The translations under genes were made by a program, and so were the position numbers. Shown here in pieces: positions 33,503-45,500 of a stretch of 64,000 nucleotides of DNA. Each line of letters starts with the position of its first letter. Position 1 is the first letter of the stretch. The notes under the pieces were generated by a model that searched no databases, had not been told where the DNA came from, and worked only from the letters and a program-made list of their open reading frames with translations. Location: NCBI GenBank assembly GCA_007644065.1, contig VJWN01000007.1, positions 558,001-622,000 of the forward strand. The letters are read 5' to 3'. Source of the DNA: Margaritispora aquatica. Its lineage: Eukaryota; Ascomycota; Leotiomycetes; Helotiales; Discinellaceae.

Positions 33503-35197
33503 ATGTTTTCCAACATGTCTTCTTTGACTCTTCTCTACGCTATCCTTTATACGGTCTCTGGTATTGCTGCTGCCACCATCTCCCCTTCTGCTCCAGCAAT
33601 CGTAGTCCCATCCGTGGCTCCTCGAGGCGCTGGGACACCATGGAAAGATTTTGTGTCATTCTCAATTGAGGCTTCATCTTTTCCTGAATTCGCTGGTATG
33701 ATCTTTCAACATAAAACTATTTACATCTCTGACCATTTTAGGTAATCTATCAAACCCAAATAAGTTTTCTTATAACTTGTTGAACAATATCAAAGATTAC
33801 ACAGGCATTTATCCTGTAATCCGGGTTGGTGGTAGTACACAGTAAGATCCTCCAAAGCTACTGTCGCCCCTCATCACTAACAGCGTAGGGACCAAATCAC
33901 GTTTGATCCCAATGCCAAGCTTGCTCTGAAGGGCATCATAAACACCAGCATCTCGTCGGATTATCCAGTGGATATAATCACTGGCCCAGCCTATTTCGAA
34001 TCGTATCAGACATGGCCTGGGGTTCGATATGTCTACGGATTTAATCTCGGCAACAAGACCTCCAGAGATGCTACGCTCAAATCAGCTCCTTATGTATGTA
34101 ACGCCCTCAAAAATAAGCTAGATTCCTGGGAGCTTGGGAACGAACCAGATCTCTTTTGGCTCCCTGGGCAGCGTCCCCTCAACTACACGGAAGCCGAGTA
34201 CGTCAGTGAATGGGTCAATATGAGCCGACAGCTAAAATCAGCCATGCCTTGTACTGAGGGTTTCATGGCTCCGTCGTTTGCCGGAACAGCCAAAACAGAC
34301 TTCTTCAGACTAGATCCGTTGGCTGCATGGAAGGCAGGATTGAACGTCGACAAGGACATCTCCCAGGTCTCGCAGCACAATTACATGGAGGCAGCTACAA
34401 CACCTGGCGTCACGTTGCAACGCACCCTGATGAATCACAGCTCGATCATGCTGAAAGTGGCTGAGTTGGTGAATACTTCCAACAGCGTGAAGGCGTATAC
34501 GAACGCGCCGTTCATCCTAGGCGAGCACAACAGTTTGGCGAGGCAAGGGAAGCCAGGCATTTCAAACTCGTTTGGGGCGGCGCTTTGGAGTGTGGATTTT
34601 AACCTTGCCATCGCTTCTCAAGGAATTAAGCGCAGTCATATGCACCAGGGCACCAATTATCGGTAAGTTGATTTCATCAGTTCTTGTAACCGTCACTAAT
34701 GGTCTAGATACCAAGCATGGCAACCCGTTGAAACAAACACCACTAAAGGAACCAAGCCACCGTATTATGGTAACATAGCTGTGGCTAAGTTTCTGGGCGG
34801 CTTGAAGTCCATTGTCAACTTGCCAGTGAGCAACGAGTTGAGTGCCGCATATGCGGGGTACAACAGAGGCTTGAAGAGAGTGATAGCCATCAATATGCAG
34901 CAGTACAATGCATCGGCCTGGAATGTAGGATTTCTGAATGATTACCCAAGGCCTGTGGAAACGGTCACATTTGACATGCCTTGTGGAGGATCGATAACAA
35001 GATTAATGGCCAATGGAAGTGATGCCATCACTGGAATTACTTTTGATGGATTCAGCTATAATTGGGAGTTGGATAATGGAAAACCGGTCTTGATGAAAAA
35101 TACTACCAGGGGGGAGACAGTTCGCAGTCGTGGAGGAAAGGTCACAATTCAGCTGCCGTACAGTAGTGTTGCAATTCTGGATTTAAAGTGTAACTAG
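33503..35197 (+). CDS. glycoside hydrolase family 79 (beta-glucuronidase-like), secreted
   Basis: Four exons: 33503-33695, 33742-33841, 33889-34662, 34708-35197, 518 residues. A signal peptide is visible (SLTLLYAILYTVSGIAAA). The (beta/alpha)8 domain contains YPVIRVGGSTQDQITF, the proposed acid/base glutamate E183 in WELGNEPDLF and the nucleophile E310 in FILGEHNSL. The C-terminal ~150 residues match the beta-sandwich domain of GH79 (ending VTIQLPYSSVAILDLK). Several N-glycosylation sites occur. GH79 enzymes release glucuronic or 4-O-methylglucuronic acid from glycans or arabinogalactan proteins outside the cell. An alternative Met at 33515 is possible. It lies beside the proposed isocyanide cluster, but membership is doubtful. 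Confidence 0.85.
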
Positions 35198-35448
35198 AAA
35201 ACCTATTTGAAGGTTCTAATTTACTTAATATCAGCTGGTATTGTTATGTCGCAATCATTATATCACAAGAATATCACGACACAGTAGCTCAACACCACTG
35301 ACTCAGGTTTCCGAGATACATGCGACCATGCTCAACCTCGATTTTTCTTTTCATTCTATTTTCGGTCCATTACGATAAAGAATTAGTCCTCATGTCAACT
35401 ATTAAGTAGCAGTGTGAAGGGATATATCGTAAGTAATAATGATCTTAC

Positions 35449-35577
35449 CTATTGCTGGCGAGGCCTTAGCATTCTTTGTTTGCGACAGGTAGCCAACAAC
35501 ACAGCACCGAGAAGCAATATGGCTCCAACGATAACACCAACAGCAATGCCTTTCGCTAATATATTAATAACAAGCTG
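35449..35577 (-). pseudogene. orphan transmembrane exon, probable gene remnant
   Basis: On the minus strand, after an acceptor-like ATCTCCAG, an open frame reads LVINILAKGIAVGVIVGAIL and continues as a hydrophobic span followed by a basic anchor (CRKQRMLRPRQQ) and a stop at 35449-35451. This is the pattern of the membrane-anchoring exon of a fungal single-pass protein (GIAVGVIVGA-type helix). The upstream sequence up to 35890 is AT-rich and has no matching ectodomain exon. It is probably a remnant. Confidence 0.4.
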
Positions 35578-35890
35578 GAGATAATATTTTTGAAGTTTTT
35601 AAGGTCATAGAGAAAGATTTTCTGATAAGGTTCTCAGTGTACTATTTTGAAAAGTTCATCATGTAATAGAGTTGAAGTTTTTTATTAGCTGAGCTCTTGA
35701 TTTTTACTACTTAAATCCTCCTTCGTTGCATAATTAGCTTTACTTATGGTTTTGAATGTGTAAATAAAACGGTAGACTGTGGCATTCGACATATGAATCT
35801 GGCAAATTTCTAGACTTCGGAGGGTTATCTGCTGGCTTATGGCAACGGCGAATATTGCTAACCGTATGTTTGAGACTATTTATTTGCAAT

Positions 35891-37415
35891 CTAGAGTTTG
35901 TCCTCCACATGCTCTTGCGGAGGGTCGAAATATAGTCTTACACCCTCAACTACATTCTCAACAATGTCATCGTCAATAGCACCTTCCTGCCACGTAAACC
36001 CAAATCCCATAGTTTCATTACTGCTCAGCACACAAACCACCAACGGACCTCCGGCTGCATAAGCACACCGACTGACAATCGCCCTTCCTGCCTCCCAGAT
36101 AGGGCCATACTCCCTGTTGATATTTGTGGGCTTTGAGAAAGTCCCGAGGTTTGATACCTCGAAAGATTCCCCACGAGCCTGACCAAGCGTCGCTGTCAGA
36201 GCTGCTCTGAGATCTGGGATGAGCTTGAAGAAGGCGATGTTTGTGTAGGGCTCTCCAGAGGGAGAAACGTTTGAAAAGTAACGTCTTGTCTCTGCTTGGA
36301 TTTTCCGGGCATGGTTCCATATCTCCATTGAATCTGATGAGCTCGAAGTGTCTGCAATATTTGAGTCGCTGGCGTCTCGAACGTAGAGATCAGAGCGGAG
36401 TAGTTTGACCTTGAAGGCATCGATGAAATTCCCCATCACACCGTCGACAACCTTTGGGGGTAAATCCGTGCGCAAACTAACCGGGAAGTTGCACGTCAAT
36501 GCTTCTGTAGTTGGCGGGAGGTTGCTGTAAAGAAGTCTGGCGATGACAGACGGGAGAGCAGCCGTTGGTGTTACCTTGTGCTTCTTGCATTCCTGCGTGA
36601 AGGCCTTTGTGAGGTGCGACGCCAGGGAAAGTGATACGTATCGTGTCTTGCAAGGCAGTTGAACGGGACTGCCTGTCCACTCATTCAACACCGGGGTATT
36701 GGCATCTGGAGTATGGGGTGTAATTGGTAGAGGATGTAATTCTTCGAGAGATGGAGCGATCGGATCACTGTCATTTGAGAATATAATCTGCTCAGGTTTT
36801 GACTGAAGTGAAGAAGAGGAAGCGGCACTACACAGAGCCTTTTGGAACGAGTTTTGGAAAATCTGAGAGGCGGTCCCGTCGCTTAGAGAGTGGTGGGAAA
36901 TGAAACAAGCCGTGAATTGATGTTGGACTCCGGAGTCTTGCAAGATGACCATTCGCCAGACTGGCAGTGTCCCATAACCAAGCTTGAAGCTGGTGTTGTG
37001 CTGATTCTCAAGAAGTGCGTCAAGTTCTGCGTCTCTCCCTTTGTCATCGACAGTCAAGGGTCGACTTCGTTTGACAAACGAAACGACCTGCTCGACATTG
37101 ATCGAGGGCAGGCGGCCCCAGTAAGGTTCTTTAGTATCCGTAACAACGGGAACCGCAAAAAGAATATGATGTAAACGGATCACCTCTGCTACTGCAATGT
37201 ATACGATGTTTTGGAGATTGGGGACGAATGAGGGCTGGGACAGTGTGTAGTGCACCGACAAGCCAGTATTGGTGAAGAAATCTATATGATGTGCAACGGC
37301 CGAAATTTCCTCTAGTTTACCTACAATGAACGCTCTGTTAGATGCCTACTGAGAGAACTCTTGAAGAAAAAGAAATACCTAACTGCCGTATCTTTTTGAG
37401 CTGATGTTCGGCCAT
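35891..37415 (-). CDS. alcohol acetyltransferase-family (AATase, HxxxD) acyltransferase
   Basis: Two exons, 37379-37415 and 35891-37320, 58-nt intron (GTATTT donor, TTGTAG acceptor), 488 residues. The first exon supplies MAEHQLKKIRQL, and the join gives LEEISAVAHHIDFFTNTG, a typical start for this family. The acyl-transfer motif is H155-H-S-L-S-D160 (SHHSLSDGTAS). The C-terminal half has the SNLGTFS-type and GFGFTW motifs of the second half of the condensation-like fold. Members transfer acetyl or other acyl groups from CoA to alcohols or sugars. It is divergent from a hydrolase gene, next to the isocyanide synthase gene, so acylation of the cluster product is a reasonable inference. No deviation in the active-site motif is seen. 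Confidence 0.8.
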
Positions 37416-37959
37416 AGTGATATGATGCTGATGGGAGAAGTAATTTCAAAATGTGTATTGATTCAGCCAACAAGTAAAGCATCACAAAGATAACTCTCCG
37501 ACCCCCCTAATTTAGGGCAAACAGTGTGGCATATGAAAATATGTTAATCGACGTTCGTCAGCCGGTTATGAGACTCGTACATGAAGGGCTTGCCGGTAAG
37601 ATTATGGAACTCAATAGCTAGGCAGTGACTACTCAAGCATGGGCTGCAGTGGCTTCAGGGGTTTGAGCTGAGCAAGTTGAATTATATGCACGCAGATGGA
37701 TGAGGAACAAATTAAACCCTGCCTGTGGTGTCTGGAACGATTCTAAAAGCGGATGATAATCGCCTCAAATCTTCTCCTGTGCAGTCCTGTTCTCGCTTCC
37801 CTGCAAGACCCACTATTTTCCCATGTGGTTCCCGTACCACACCAAATCCTCCTAAGCGAGCTAGACCAACTCAACTTTACACATTTCATTCATGATCTTA
37901 ATCTTGATGCCTCCTGCGAAAGGAGGCTTGCTCTTGGTGTTCCAATTTTGTTTGCCAAA
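37416..37959. promoter_or_regulatory. divergent promoter between acyltransferase and hydrolase
   Basis: The two genes start about 545 bp apart on opposite strands, suggesting shared regulation. A TTGCTCA (minus-strand reading of 37669-37675) sits in the middle. In-frame codons upstream to 37753 extend the hydrolase frame but do not look like its N-terminus. Confidence 0.45.
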
Positions 37960-39036
37960 ATGTCCACATACCCTTTCCCCTATTCTCAAGCAGCAAAGCT
38001 GGACTCGAGGATCATAATCCCTCGCCCAATCTATGATCCCGCCCTCGCTCCCCTCCTCGATTCTGCTTCGCTCCCAGAGGAGTTTGACCTTGAATTGATG
38101 CGTGGTGTTGCTAGCGGCGAGGAACACTGCGCCCATGGCACCTTTATCTTTAACGCGGATACGATTCTGAAAGACAAGCCACATCTGAAGCATACCGAGC
38201 AGTTCATTCTTGGGCCGGATAAAAACACTATCATCTTGTCCGTGTTTGCACCCAAGGAATCCTCAGTAGCTGTTCGACCAGCCTTGTACCACATCCATGG
38301 TGGTGGCATGGTTAGCGGAGACAGATTTACCGCTGTCACGCCACTGATTGACCTCCTCGAAGGCATTGACTGCGTTGTCGTGTCTGTTGAGCACCGTCTT
38401 GCTCCAGAAACACGTGCACCAGGTCCAGCAGAGGACTGTTATTCTGGGCTCGTTTGGATGTCTGAAAATGCTGCGAGTTTGGGAATCGATCCGGCAGCCA
38501 TCGTCGTCTTCGGCGTGTCTGGCGGTGGTGCGCTGGCCGCTGCTACATGCCTTATGGCTCGAGATAGAAAGTCTCCCACCATCCCCATCAAAGCTCAGAT
38601 GCTATACTCGCCTCTACTGGACGATCGATGTTCAAGCTTGTCAGATCAACAATTTGAATATGGCAATCCAGCTAGCACAGCATGGATTCGCAGGATCTGG
38701 GATCTTATTCTTGGGGAGTCACGCAGTTCTGATGAGATTACACCTTACCAGGCCCCAGCGCGAGAGACTGATTTGTCTAATCTTCCAACGACGTATATTG
38801 ATGCTGCAGAGTGCGAGCCGTTTCGTGATCCTGCCGTCGCTTACGCAACGAATATGTGGCGCTCTGGATCTACGTGTGAACTTCACGTTTGGCCAGGGGC
38901 CTGGCATGGATTTGACATGTTGAATGACCCCAAGATACTTCTGATTCAGATGGCCAATGCGGCAAAGAGCAACTGGCTCAAAAGAGTCATGCAGTCTGAT
39001 ACAAAAGTACAGATAACTTCCGGTCTACGCCATTAA
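37960..39036 (+). CDS. alpha/beta hydrolase-3 (HSL-type) esterase/lipase
   Basis: A 358-residue intronless protein from the ATG at 37960 (MSTYPFPYSQ). An upstream in-frame ATG at 37753 would add 69 residues not typical of the family, so it was not chosen. The oxyanion-hole motif HGGGMVSGD (H113), the nucleophile elbow GVSGGG (S187) and the catalytic histidine in WPGAWHGFD (H316) are visible. The acid lies in the AECEPFRDPA segment. No signal peptide is visible in this model. Such enzymes cleave short-chain esters. In metabolite clusters they act as deacetylases or ester-trimming enzymes. Its divergent neighbour is an acyltransferase, which would make an acylation/deacylation pair. That role is inferred from context. 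Confidence 0.85.
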   Translation: MSTYPFPYSQAAKLDSRIIIPRPIYDPALAPLLDSASLPEEFDLELMRGVASGEEHCAHGTFIFNADTILKDKPHLKHTEQFILGPDKNTIILSVFAPKESSVAVRPALYHIHGGGMVSGDRFTAVTPLIDLLEGIDCVVVSVEHRLAPETRAPGPAEDCYSGLVWMSENAASLGIDPAAIVVFGVSGGGALAAATCLMARDRKSPTIPIKAQMLYSPLLDDRCSSLSDQQFEYGNPASTAWIRRIWDLILGESRSSDEITPYQAPARETDLSNLPTTYIDAAECEPFRDPAVAYATNMWRSGSTCELHVWPGAWHGFDMLNDPKILLIQMANAAKSNWLKRVMQSDTKVQITSGLRH

Positions 39037-39587
39037 CAACCCTCTCTACTTAAACAGCTGAAGAAACAGAACTTGTTCAAATAGATTCAAAGAGCGATGA
39101 CAAAAACCCAGAATGGATTCTTAATTTGTCCCTGTATGCTCTGAGTTTGGCGTGGCGAACAACGTGAGGAATTGAGGGTGCATTTTGTGGCCAAGTGATC
39201 GATAGGTGAAATAGAATGATATTGGTAGACTGAAGAGCTGCTCCTACAACGTAGAAAGCTCGATATAAACACATTTCTGATCGTTTACAGCGCCCTGACA
39301 GCATGCAATGGCATTAGTTATTCAACTGCGATGAAATTAGTGAAGTGAAATGCGACACTCGAGTTGACAAGGTCACATGACCTTCACCCAACACAATCTG
39401 GAATGCAAGAGTTACATTAACTGGTTGAGCCCAGGATGAAGTCACGAATATTGCAATTTTCCAAGAAGTCTAAATTTCTCAATCTAAATATATATTGCTG
39501 TGTCAAATAGTAATTAAGTACAAGGATTTGCCCAAGATATGAATTTCAATTTTGTTTCCTATCAATCCTGACGAAAATTTCGGTGTT
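39037..39587. other. intergenic region between convergent genes
   Basis: 3' UTRs of the hydrolase and the isocyanide synthase-transporter gene, which converge here. AT-rich sequence lies at 39480-39560. No gene is seen. Confidence 0.5.
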
Positions 39588-42500
39588 CTACGAGCTTGAT
39601 TCCAGTTTCTCTTTCTCCTCTTCCCCTTCACTCTTTAAATCCTGCTTTCTCTTTCCCTTTGGCACTCTAGTAAGCCAAAACAATCCCATAGCTGCCACAA
39701 TATTGAACAGTATGTAAATCCAGAAGATGCCGAAATTGCTCCAACGATCTTTGTATTCTGCACTCACGCTTTGTAGGAAGATATTCGTATCACTGCCACT
39801 ACAAAAGACACATGCAGTAGTTGATCCCATGCTTTCCGGTGTAAGATAACCACCAGATGTTTCGATGTACGGAGCGAGGTAGGTGGAGCAGTTCGAGGAA
39901 GACGGTGGCGAGAAATACAGGAATTCTTCGGTGGAACAGGTGATGTGCGAGTTGGCGAGGCCGACAGACAACACGCCGGAGAAGAAGTAGGTAAATGGAG
40001 AAACGCGATACATGAAGATCCAAAACCTGGGCAGAGCTGAGGGCGTCACTAGGACCCTGCGAGGTTCTCAGTAAGTGCACATGGCATCGCCAAATTCAAT
40101 TTTAGATGTGAACATACCCGCAGAAGATCAAAGATAGAGAGTGTAAGAGGTTCGTGATATTCCCGCCCGCCTCAAAAGAGTCTACTGCTGCCATTATCAT
40201 ACCCGTAAATGTTCCAGCAAAGTTCAAAAAGGCAAGAATGTACAAGAACATCAGCCCTTCTCGTTCAGGCCCCTCATTTGCCTCGACAGCATTCCGACGC
40301 AATCCGATAGGGTAATACCATGATATGAAAATGAGAAAAGCCGCGAGAGAGTTCCAAGGGATTTCGACGAGCATATTTGACAGAACAAACACTTTCCAGG
40401 AATAAGTCTTCGACGGGCTCTCTCGAGCTTCATAGAGGGTGCGTTGGGTCACGTAGTGAGGCATGATTTGCGAGCAGACGTTGGTGAATATCACTAATAA
40501 CATGAAAATGGCGTACATCTGGTTTTGGAGCCCCTGAAGCGAGTTAGGCATTTTCCAAAACGAAAAACCGATAAATAGTGCCTAGGCTGGTGTTAGACGT
40601 ATCCTGCTTCACGCGTGCCCGTCTATTCTCAATCTGATCGGACTTACACAGAACAGACAGAGGGCGACTTTGGAATATAAGTATGAGGGCGTACGCCAAT
40701 ATTGTTGAGAGACTCGTTTCAGCACAATGCAGAGCTGCATGCCAAATGAAGCTGCAAATTCCCGGAGTGCGTTGGGGTCGCTGGGATCATTGAACAATAC
40801 AGGCTGCTTGAAGAACGTTTGCTTCATGAGAGAAAGTTCATTCTTGACCGCCCTGCGTTCTGCAGACTCGTTCCAGATAGCCGACCAGTCCTGTGTGCTT
40901 TCAGAGCCAGCGGCTGCTCCAGTCACTTCGAGCATCCATTCTGCTGGATTTTCGCGCCCACCGCACGATCTGGCTCCGTGACGTTCAAAGTACCCAGTGA
41001 CAGTCTTGGCAGAATTGCCGATCTCACCGAAATACAATGGTTTCCCTCCCATCGTGAGGAGAAGGAGCCGATCAAATGCTTGGAACAGGTTTGCGGAGGG
41101 CTGATGAATAGTACAGAGGATAGCTTGGCCATTGTCCGCAAGTTTTCGAAGAAGAGCGCATATAGACCACGCGGTCTGACTGTCAAGTCCTATGTGAAAG
41201 TATCTTAGTCAGCAGAGTTTCGCTACGGGGACTAGGATCCTAACCGGAAGTAGGTTCGTCAAGAAATAATAACAATGCAGGCTTAGCAGCTAGTTCGACT
41301 CCTATTGTTAGTCGCTTTCTCTGTTCGATGTTCAAGCCTGCTGATAGTTAGAATGCAGCCATGATTTCCTAGACGGCGTCTGCGCTAAGAGCGTGCTCAA
41401 TGGCTTAGACACTCACCTTCTCCTGGAACTCCGACGATAGCATCAGCATATACTCCCATTTCGAGCACCTTGATAACCTCTTCGACATATGCAATCTTCT
41501 CTGAATCTGGAGTGGAATTTGGCTGTCGGAGAAGGGCACTAAAAGTTAATGCTTCTCGAACAGTTGTAGTGGGTAAGTGTAAATCCTGTTGCTGGACGTA
41601 TCCAGTTTTACGTTGAAAGCCTGTGTCTCGAGATTGTCCGTTGACCAGAAACTCACCGCTCACGACACCAATTGTTGCGCGGCTGGCTAATACATCAAGT
41701 AAAGTAGTCTTACCAGCTCCCGTGACACCCTAAAAGGTCATTCTTCATCCAACTTGATTCCGTCACTTTGGAGTAGACATACCATCAATGCTGTCAAAGT
41801 CCCAGGCTTAACCCATCCATCGACCTGATCCAAAAGCGTTACTGGCTTCTTATTGATCTTAATCTCGTAATTGACATCATTCCACTGAAAAACTGCATCT
41901 TGCTTCTGCAGACCAGCGAGGGTTGAATTTTCGGGCATTTCCTGAGCCAGAATCTCGGTATTGATTCTTTTATCAGCGTTCGCTTCCTTGTCCATCCTTG
42001 ATTTCAAGAATGGCACGCGACCGCGACGAAATAATAAGACTTCGCCTTTGGATTTCTTTGCTGAGATATACTCTGTAGCTACCAAATACACCGCGCAGCC
42101 AAATATCATCAACACAATCATAATACCAAGATTTCTGGGGATATCTGTCAGCACACGAGAGCCAATACCACTCCGTTTGGAATCGCTCGCTTAATTTCGC
42201 TAAAGGGGCAAGAAGACATACCTCCACAGATGACCAGCAATGTAATGAAAATTGACAGCTAGGTACACGTCCCCGTCAACAAAATCCGCTCCTGTAGCAG
42301 CTCCGGTCGTCGCACAAATCTTTTGTTCTGGAGATACGCTATCATAACCTGGACCTTGGGGAATGAACTTCGAGCAATCAATTTTTCGATCATGAAACTA
42401 ACTCTGTTAGACAAATTTTACGAAGATAAAGTTTGAAATAATGTATCGTGGATCATCGTACCTCATTGACCATCAAAGATTCATATGCATATGCGATAGG

Positions 42501-45500
42501 ATTCAGAAAATTGAGCCATCGAAACCAGGGGTGCATGTCTTTAATGGGAATTGAGAATCCTGTGTAGATCGCGAGAGCAAGACTGAAGAGAGAAGCAGGT
42601 GCCAGGGCCTGACTCGTTAGTTTTGATGTGAATGAGTGAGAAGATGCTTTACCTCTGGTAATGTACGAGACAATGCAGCAATACAACGAAAGTACATTGA
42701 CATTGTCAGTGTACACGTGAATGCAAACAGCAGAAATACAAAGAAATGCCCAGGCGTACGTCGGAGATTAGTCATGAAGTAAAGTGTTAGGTTGAAGCCA
42801 AGAGATGTAAGGATTTTGTTAGGCAAGTCGCAGATCATGGAAGCTTGAATGTATTAGTCTATCAAAGCATGTAGCGGAAATAACGTATCTTACGTACCTA
42901 TTGCTTCAGCAAATGGATGATAGAAGGCATATCTCGAATGCTTCTCAACAATCGGTCGTTGTGCATATAAAGTCAAGATCTGCTCAACGTTAGTAAAACC
43001 TTTACCACTCAACCCAAACGAACCTCGAGGGCACTAGCAAAAGATGCCAGCAGGATTGCAAAGAAGAGCAGAGCCCCCCGACTGTAGAGCGCATCCGTGT
43101 CATTGCGCAGGTTGTAAAACAGGCTACCGATCACCAGCGCCATAATTGCGTTGAAGAAGGTACCGGCAATGACAATGCCGATATCTCCTCGCAGCCTCTG
43201 AAATCCTCGTCTAACACAAAGTGCGACCTGTTGTGGGACTGACAGAGTGTAAGGCGATTTATTACGCCTAGATTGAGTAAATAATCGATACTAAGCATAG
43301 TTTGGAAGTGGGATTTTGACTTACTGTGATGTTGCTTGCACCGCTCTCCGATAATCCTTAAACTTACCAAATGACAACCCTCCAATGGGGTAATTTCTGT
43401 CAAAATCCTCAATCTCTTGAAGCAGGCGTGCGCGCTCTTCGCTCCGTTCCCACACGCCCACGAACTCCTCGGGAGTAGATGGTGTTTTGCCTTCAAAGCC
43501 TGGCCGAATTCGACGCTCTGATGGGTTGGTTAGCGAGGTAAGGAAATCACTCGTTACTTGTCGGGGTGGACACTCAAAGCCTAGATTGACGAAAAAACTC
43601 TTTGCTTTATGGACGTTACCAAAGTAAATCTGGCGACCTTCGTAGAGCACCGCGACTTTGTCGAAGAGCTTTGCACGTTAGTGGAGCAACAAACTTCTTC
43701 GAAGAGCGAAACTTGCATCGTACATGGACTGTGAGGCTTGATAGACCGTCACAAGGGCTGTTGCCCTAGTAATTTGTGTTGAAGTTCGCAGCGTTCGTAC
43801 GAATTGAAGGGCAGTAGCACTGTCAAGTCCACGTGTGCTATTATCCCAACATTGCAAAGCACTACCCCCAATAGCACTATGTGAATCATATAAGTACGAA
43901 ATTTGAGACTACAAAAGTTCTTTTGGTGAGTAACTCACGCTTCTGCAATACTAACACGTTTTCGCTCACCACCAGAGATTCCCCGAACGAAATCATTGCC
44001 AACCTTGGATGTAGGTCAGTGGAGCTAGTCAAGAAAAGGGACTTTTCACATACAATTGTATTCACTGTATGGCTCAGACCAAGAGTTGCCATCACAACAT
44101 CTCGTAGATGCGTCACATATATCTAGGAAACTAATCAACATTCGGACCGTTCGCACTTTTGGAATATGGAGGGTGGCTCCAATACACATACATCTAGAGT
44201 AACGCCAGTCATGAGTTTGTGAGGAGCCTTGAATGAGACAGTTAGTTAGTGATATGAAACAATAAATTCAGCTTTCATACCCTTGCACGGGCAGCAAATT
44301 CAAGGGTCTGGCCCACAGTCAGCTGTGGAAAGTGTGCATCGACCTCTGCCTGGTAAATGCACTCTCCTCTGAAGTCTTTGTGCATGGTCTCCTTCGGAAT
44401 ACCTTGGTAGTTCAAATAAGTGTCTTTTCCAACTCGGAAGCCATTGGTTTCTCCAGAGATAGTCTTCAAGAACGTTGAACAACCACTACGGCTGTTAGCA
44501 TATCATGATCCTGAGTCCGCAATCAGCTTGGTTGGTACTTGCCTACCCGGTCTTCCCAGCACAACAAGGATTTCTCCACTCTTGACCAAGCCATCAAAAC
44601 CTGTCAGAATTTGTATTTTGGTCTGTTTCTCTTTGCTAAAGAGGCGTTTTGAGGACTTGACCAGTCTCAGAGGGTAGTTTCCAAATGTCTTCTGATAATC
44701 CGTTGCTTCTCCCATCCCGTAAGCTGATAAGTTTTTAAATGCTACGCCAGCAAGTCCTTTAGGATATCGTGTGGGATCTCTAGCTGCAATATCCATGACT
44801 GCTTGAAGCCATGCGACGACGCTGAAATTTGCTGAGTGCGGATCTAGGAGAGGATTGCTGGATCCAAAGAAAGGGTTTACTGGTTCGACATTCCCATCTT
44901 TGGAATCGCACACTGATATCGTCTTTGCAATTGCATTGATTTTTCCCACATCTACATCACCCAAAGAGGAAGAGGCATCCGTAGAAGGTCCAAGCTGATC
45001 CCAAGGTGAGTCCTGGGTTACGTCTTCGGACACCCGGACAGGCTGACTTGCTGAATTTTGGTCGCTTGTCACTTCACCACTACTCTCCAAAAAATAGCTG
45101 GGACGGCTATTCTCATAAATTATTTTCATCCTAGAGTTCTTCTGAAACTCTCCCATTGGAGCGCTTAACCATTCGCCGTCCGCCATCAACGCGACACTAC
45201 AGTGCCAAGGAGTTGTAAAGCCAGTTTTGGTATTGAGCAAGCTCATGGATATCTTGTGCTCCCCTGTAGATTGATGAATAGAAAGACGCAAGTAGTCTGG
45301 AAAAGCATTTTCAACCGCCCCTGCAAAGGCCTGTCCAGTAAGAGGTTAGCTAGAGCAGAATGCTGATAATGTATATATTTGATATGCTACTCACATAACC
45401 TCGAATCAGCATTTGCTTCGCAAGATACTTCACATCTTTCTTATACCGATGGTTCGATCGACCATTGCCGAGTGGGAAGATATTTTTCAAGTCTGACTCT

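Noticed and set aside
37753..37959. Upstream ATG as start of the alpha/beta hydrolase
   Set aside because: Adds 69 residues not typical of the family. The ATG at 37960 gives the expected N-terminus and length.
44503..44550. GT donor inside CCGGGTAGGC as the exon end
   Set aside because: It shifts the frame after the acceptor and destroys Walker A. The GCAAGT donor five bases further restores it exactly.
44503..45291. Two separate genes, isocyanide synthase and ABC transporter, meeting in this exon
   Set aside because: No stop, no promoter-like gap and no plausible ATG lies between the halves, and the exon is open through both. Kept as one gene pending transcript data.
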